Positions 62,655-64,000 of a stretch of 64,000 nt of DNA are shown here, piece after piece. The DNA is from JAFEDN01 sp963832945. Lineage in GTDB: Bacteria; Pseudomonadota; Gammaproteobacteria; Coxiellales; Coxiellaceae. A model generated the notes under the pieces. The model did no database searches. It had not been told where the DNA came from and saw only the letters and a program-made list of their open reading frames with translations. The stretch covers positions 62,001 through 126,000 of the forward strand of contig CAWHVV010000007.1 in assembly GCA_963832945.1 (NCBI GenBank). The letters run 5' to 3'. The position numbers and the translations under genes were made by a program. Position 1 is the stretch's first letter. The number at the start of each line of letters is the position of its first letter.

Positions 62655-64000
62655 TTATTCTTCCATACTCATTAATCCCGGATTTCCGCCGGTCGCCGTG
62701 GTATTAATGGTTAAAGTGCTTTCATGGCATAACCGGATTAAGTAATGGGGCCCTCCCGCTTTAGGCCCGGTACCGGAAAGCCGGCTGCCTCCAAAAGGCT
62801 GAACTCCCACCACAGCTCCAATCATATTACGGTTGACATAAATATTGCCCGCCTGAATATGGCTTTGTAAATAATCAATCGTACTGTCGATGCGGCTCTG
62901 GATGCCAAAAGTTAAACCATACCCCAAGTCATTAATGGAACCAACTACCTGGGGCAACTGCTCCCTGGCGTATCGAATCACATGCAAAATTGGCCCGAAG
63001 ACTTCCTGTTGCAACAAGCTCAAATCAGGAAGTTCGTAGGCTTGCGGCGCTATAAAGAGGCCGTGATCTATTTCTTCAGAAAGTTTTACCCGGTAAATAA
63101 GTCTGGCCTGCGTTGACATTTTTTCGGCGTGAGCAAGCAACGTCTTCCGGGCTTCCGCGTCAATCACAGGACCCACATCGGTCTTTAAATCCAGTGGATT
63201 GCCGACGCCTAATTCCGCCATGGCGCCTTGCAGCATGGGCAGAACTTTATCGGCGATTTCTTCCTGGATAAAGAGTACCCGTAACGCGGAACAGCGTTGA
63301 CCGGCGCTGTCGAACGCAGAAATAATAGCGTCATTGACTATCTGCTCAGGCAAAGCTGAAGAATCGGCTATCATCGCATTGATACCGCCGGTTTCCGCAA
63401 TCAGTGGCACAATCGGCCCAGGATGCTGGGCTAAAGTCTGGTTAATCAGCCTGGCAGTTTCGGTCGAACCGGTAAATAATACCCCCTGGATACGGGGGTC
63501 GGCCAGTAAGCGCAGCGCCCACGGTTTCCCCCGTACCAGGCAATAATTGCAGCACAGATTGTGGAATACCCGCTTCATGAAATAACCGGACTATCCGTTC
63601 GGCGGCCAAAGGTGTCTGCTCGGCGGGTTTAGCGATCACCACATTGCCGGTCACGAGTGCGGCAACTATTTGTCCCGTAAAAATAGCGATCGGAAAATTC
63701 CATGGACTGATACAAGCCAGCGGGCCACGTCCGGATAAACGTAACGCATTGCTTTCACCTGTCGCTCCGTTCTGCTCGCGCGGCGTCATCGTTTTTAATG
63801 CGATCTGACTGTAGTAACGGCAAAAATCAACGGCTTCACGGACTTCCGCAATCCCTGCCGCTAACGTTTTTCCGGCTTCACGGCTCGCCAGACTCACGAG
63901 TTCGCCCCGATTTTTTTCTAAAAGTTCGGCGGCGTGGAGCAAACTATCCACGCGCTGACGGACCGTGCGCTGATTCCATAACGGAAAAGCCTGAACAGCA
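62655..64000 (-). pseudogene. putA: PutA aldehyde dehydrogenase (proline catabolism), frameshifted, 5' end outside window
   Basis: The frame is open from the right edge of the window, so the gene continues beyond it. The P5C dehydrogenase domain of bifunctional PutA is clear: GPLACISPWNFPIAIFTGQI, LQLLPGTGETVGAAL, VLFTGSTETARLINQ, IAETGGINAMIADSSALPEQ, FDSAGQRCSALRVLF with the catalytic Cys, and the typical GSRLSGTGPKAGGPHYLIRL. Between GAALT and ADPRIQGV one extra G/C near 63503 changes frame, so one continuous protein is not encoded as read. Removing it restores a perfect family sequence. The cause may be a real mutation or a sequencing error. Ends short, 12 bp from copy 13 of the palindromic element. 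Confidence 0.85.

Overview
The window is a stretch of gammaproteobacterial chromosome. Its gene content is UvrC, PgsA, ClpA, InfA, TrxB, FtsK, LolA, RarA, SerS, Icd, QueA and PutA, plus a leucine/isovalerate catabolic cluster. Interspersed are genes for eukaryote-like or toxin-like proteins: ankyrin, U-box, WD40, ADP-ribosyltransferase and papain-like candidates. Upstream of six of these genes I find a promoter layout that matches the PmrA box known from Legionella and Coxiella. Together this points to Legionellales (Coxiellaceae/Legionellaceae-like), an intracellular or protist-associated lineage. The species assignment is inference.

Layout. 0-9.3 kb: the uvrC end, then two inverted paralogues of a candidate cysteine-protease/ankyrin effector bracketing MATE and sugar transporters, tRNA-Leu/Cys/Gly and pgsA. 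9.3-19 kb: leucine degradation genes (mccA, mccB, thiolase, ivd), split by an opposite-strand P1B-ATPase homologue that has lost several catalytic motifs. 19-32.5 kb: mostly housekeeping genes (pyrD, clpA, infA, nagZ-like, trxB, ftsK, lolA, rarA) plus a wrecked exported metalloprotease gene. 32.5-43.3 kb: crcB, serS, an L,D-transpeptidase-like gene, an amino-acid binding protein, a branched-chain aminotransferase, a rimK/aspartoacylase/retropepsin-like set and a two-gene unknown operon. 43.3-52 kb: icd, queA, a 995-aa ankyrin protein and a HigBA-type toxin-antitoxin pair with a broken toxin. 52.2-57.2 kb: a 5-kb degraded genomic island at tRNA-Ser carrying a U-box/ankyrin/WD40 protein and two integrase remnants. 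57.4-62.5 kb: an ADP-ribosyltransferase, a Bax-inhibitor-1 family protein and three tandem pesticin-like muramidases. The right end is a frameshifted putA.

The most striking non-genic feature is a family of 150-215 bp palindrome-rich elements, thirteen copies in 64 kb. Several are flanked by 9-10 bp target-site duplications. Copies sit inside genes: one is translated in frame, others break a metalloprotease and a toxin, and others supply or border the stop codons of queA, pgsA and a muramidase. Three further small palindromic repeats are present. Six genes (both cysteine-protease-like paralogues, the ADP-ribosyltransferase and the three muramidases) share two TTAA half-sites exactly 11 nt apart with a -10 hexamer exactly 15 nt after the second half-site. 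They therefore look like one PmrA-type host-interaction regulon.
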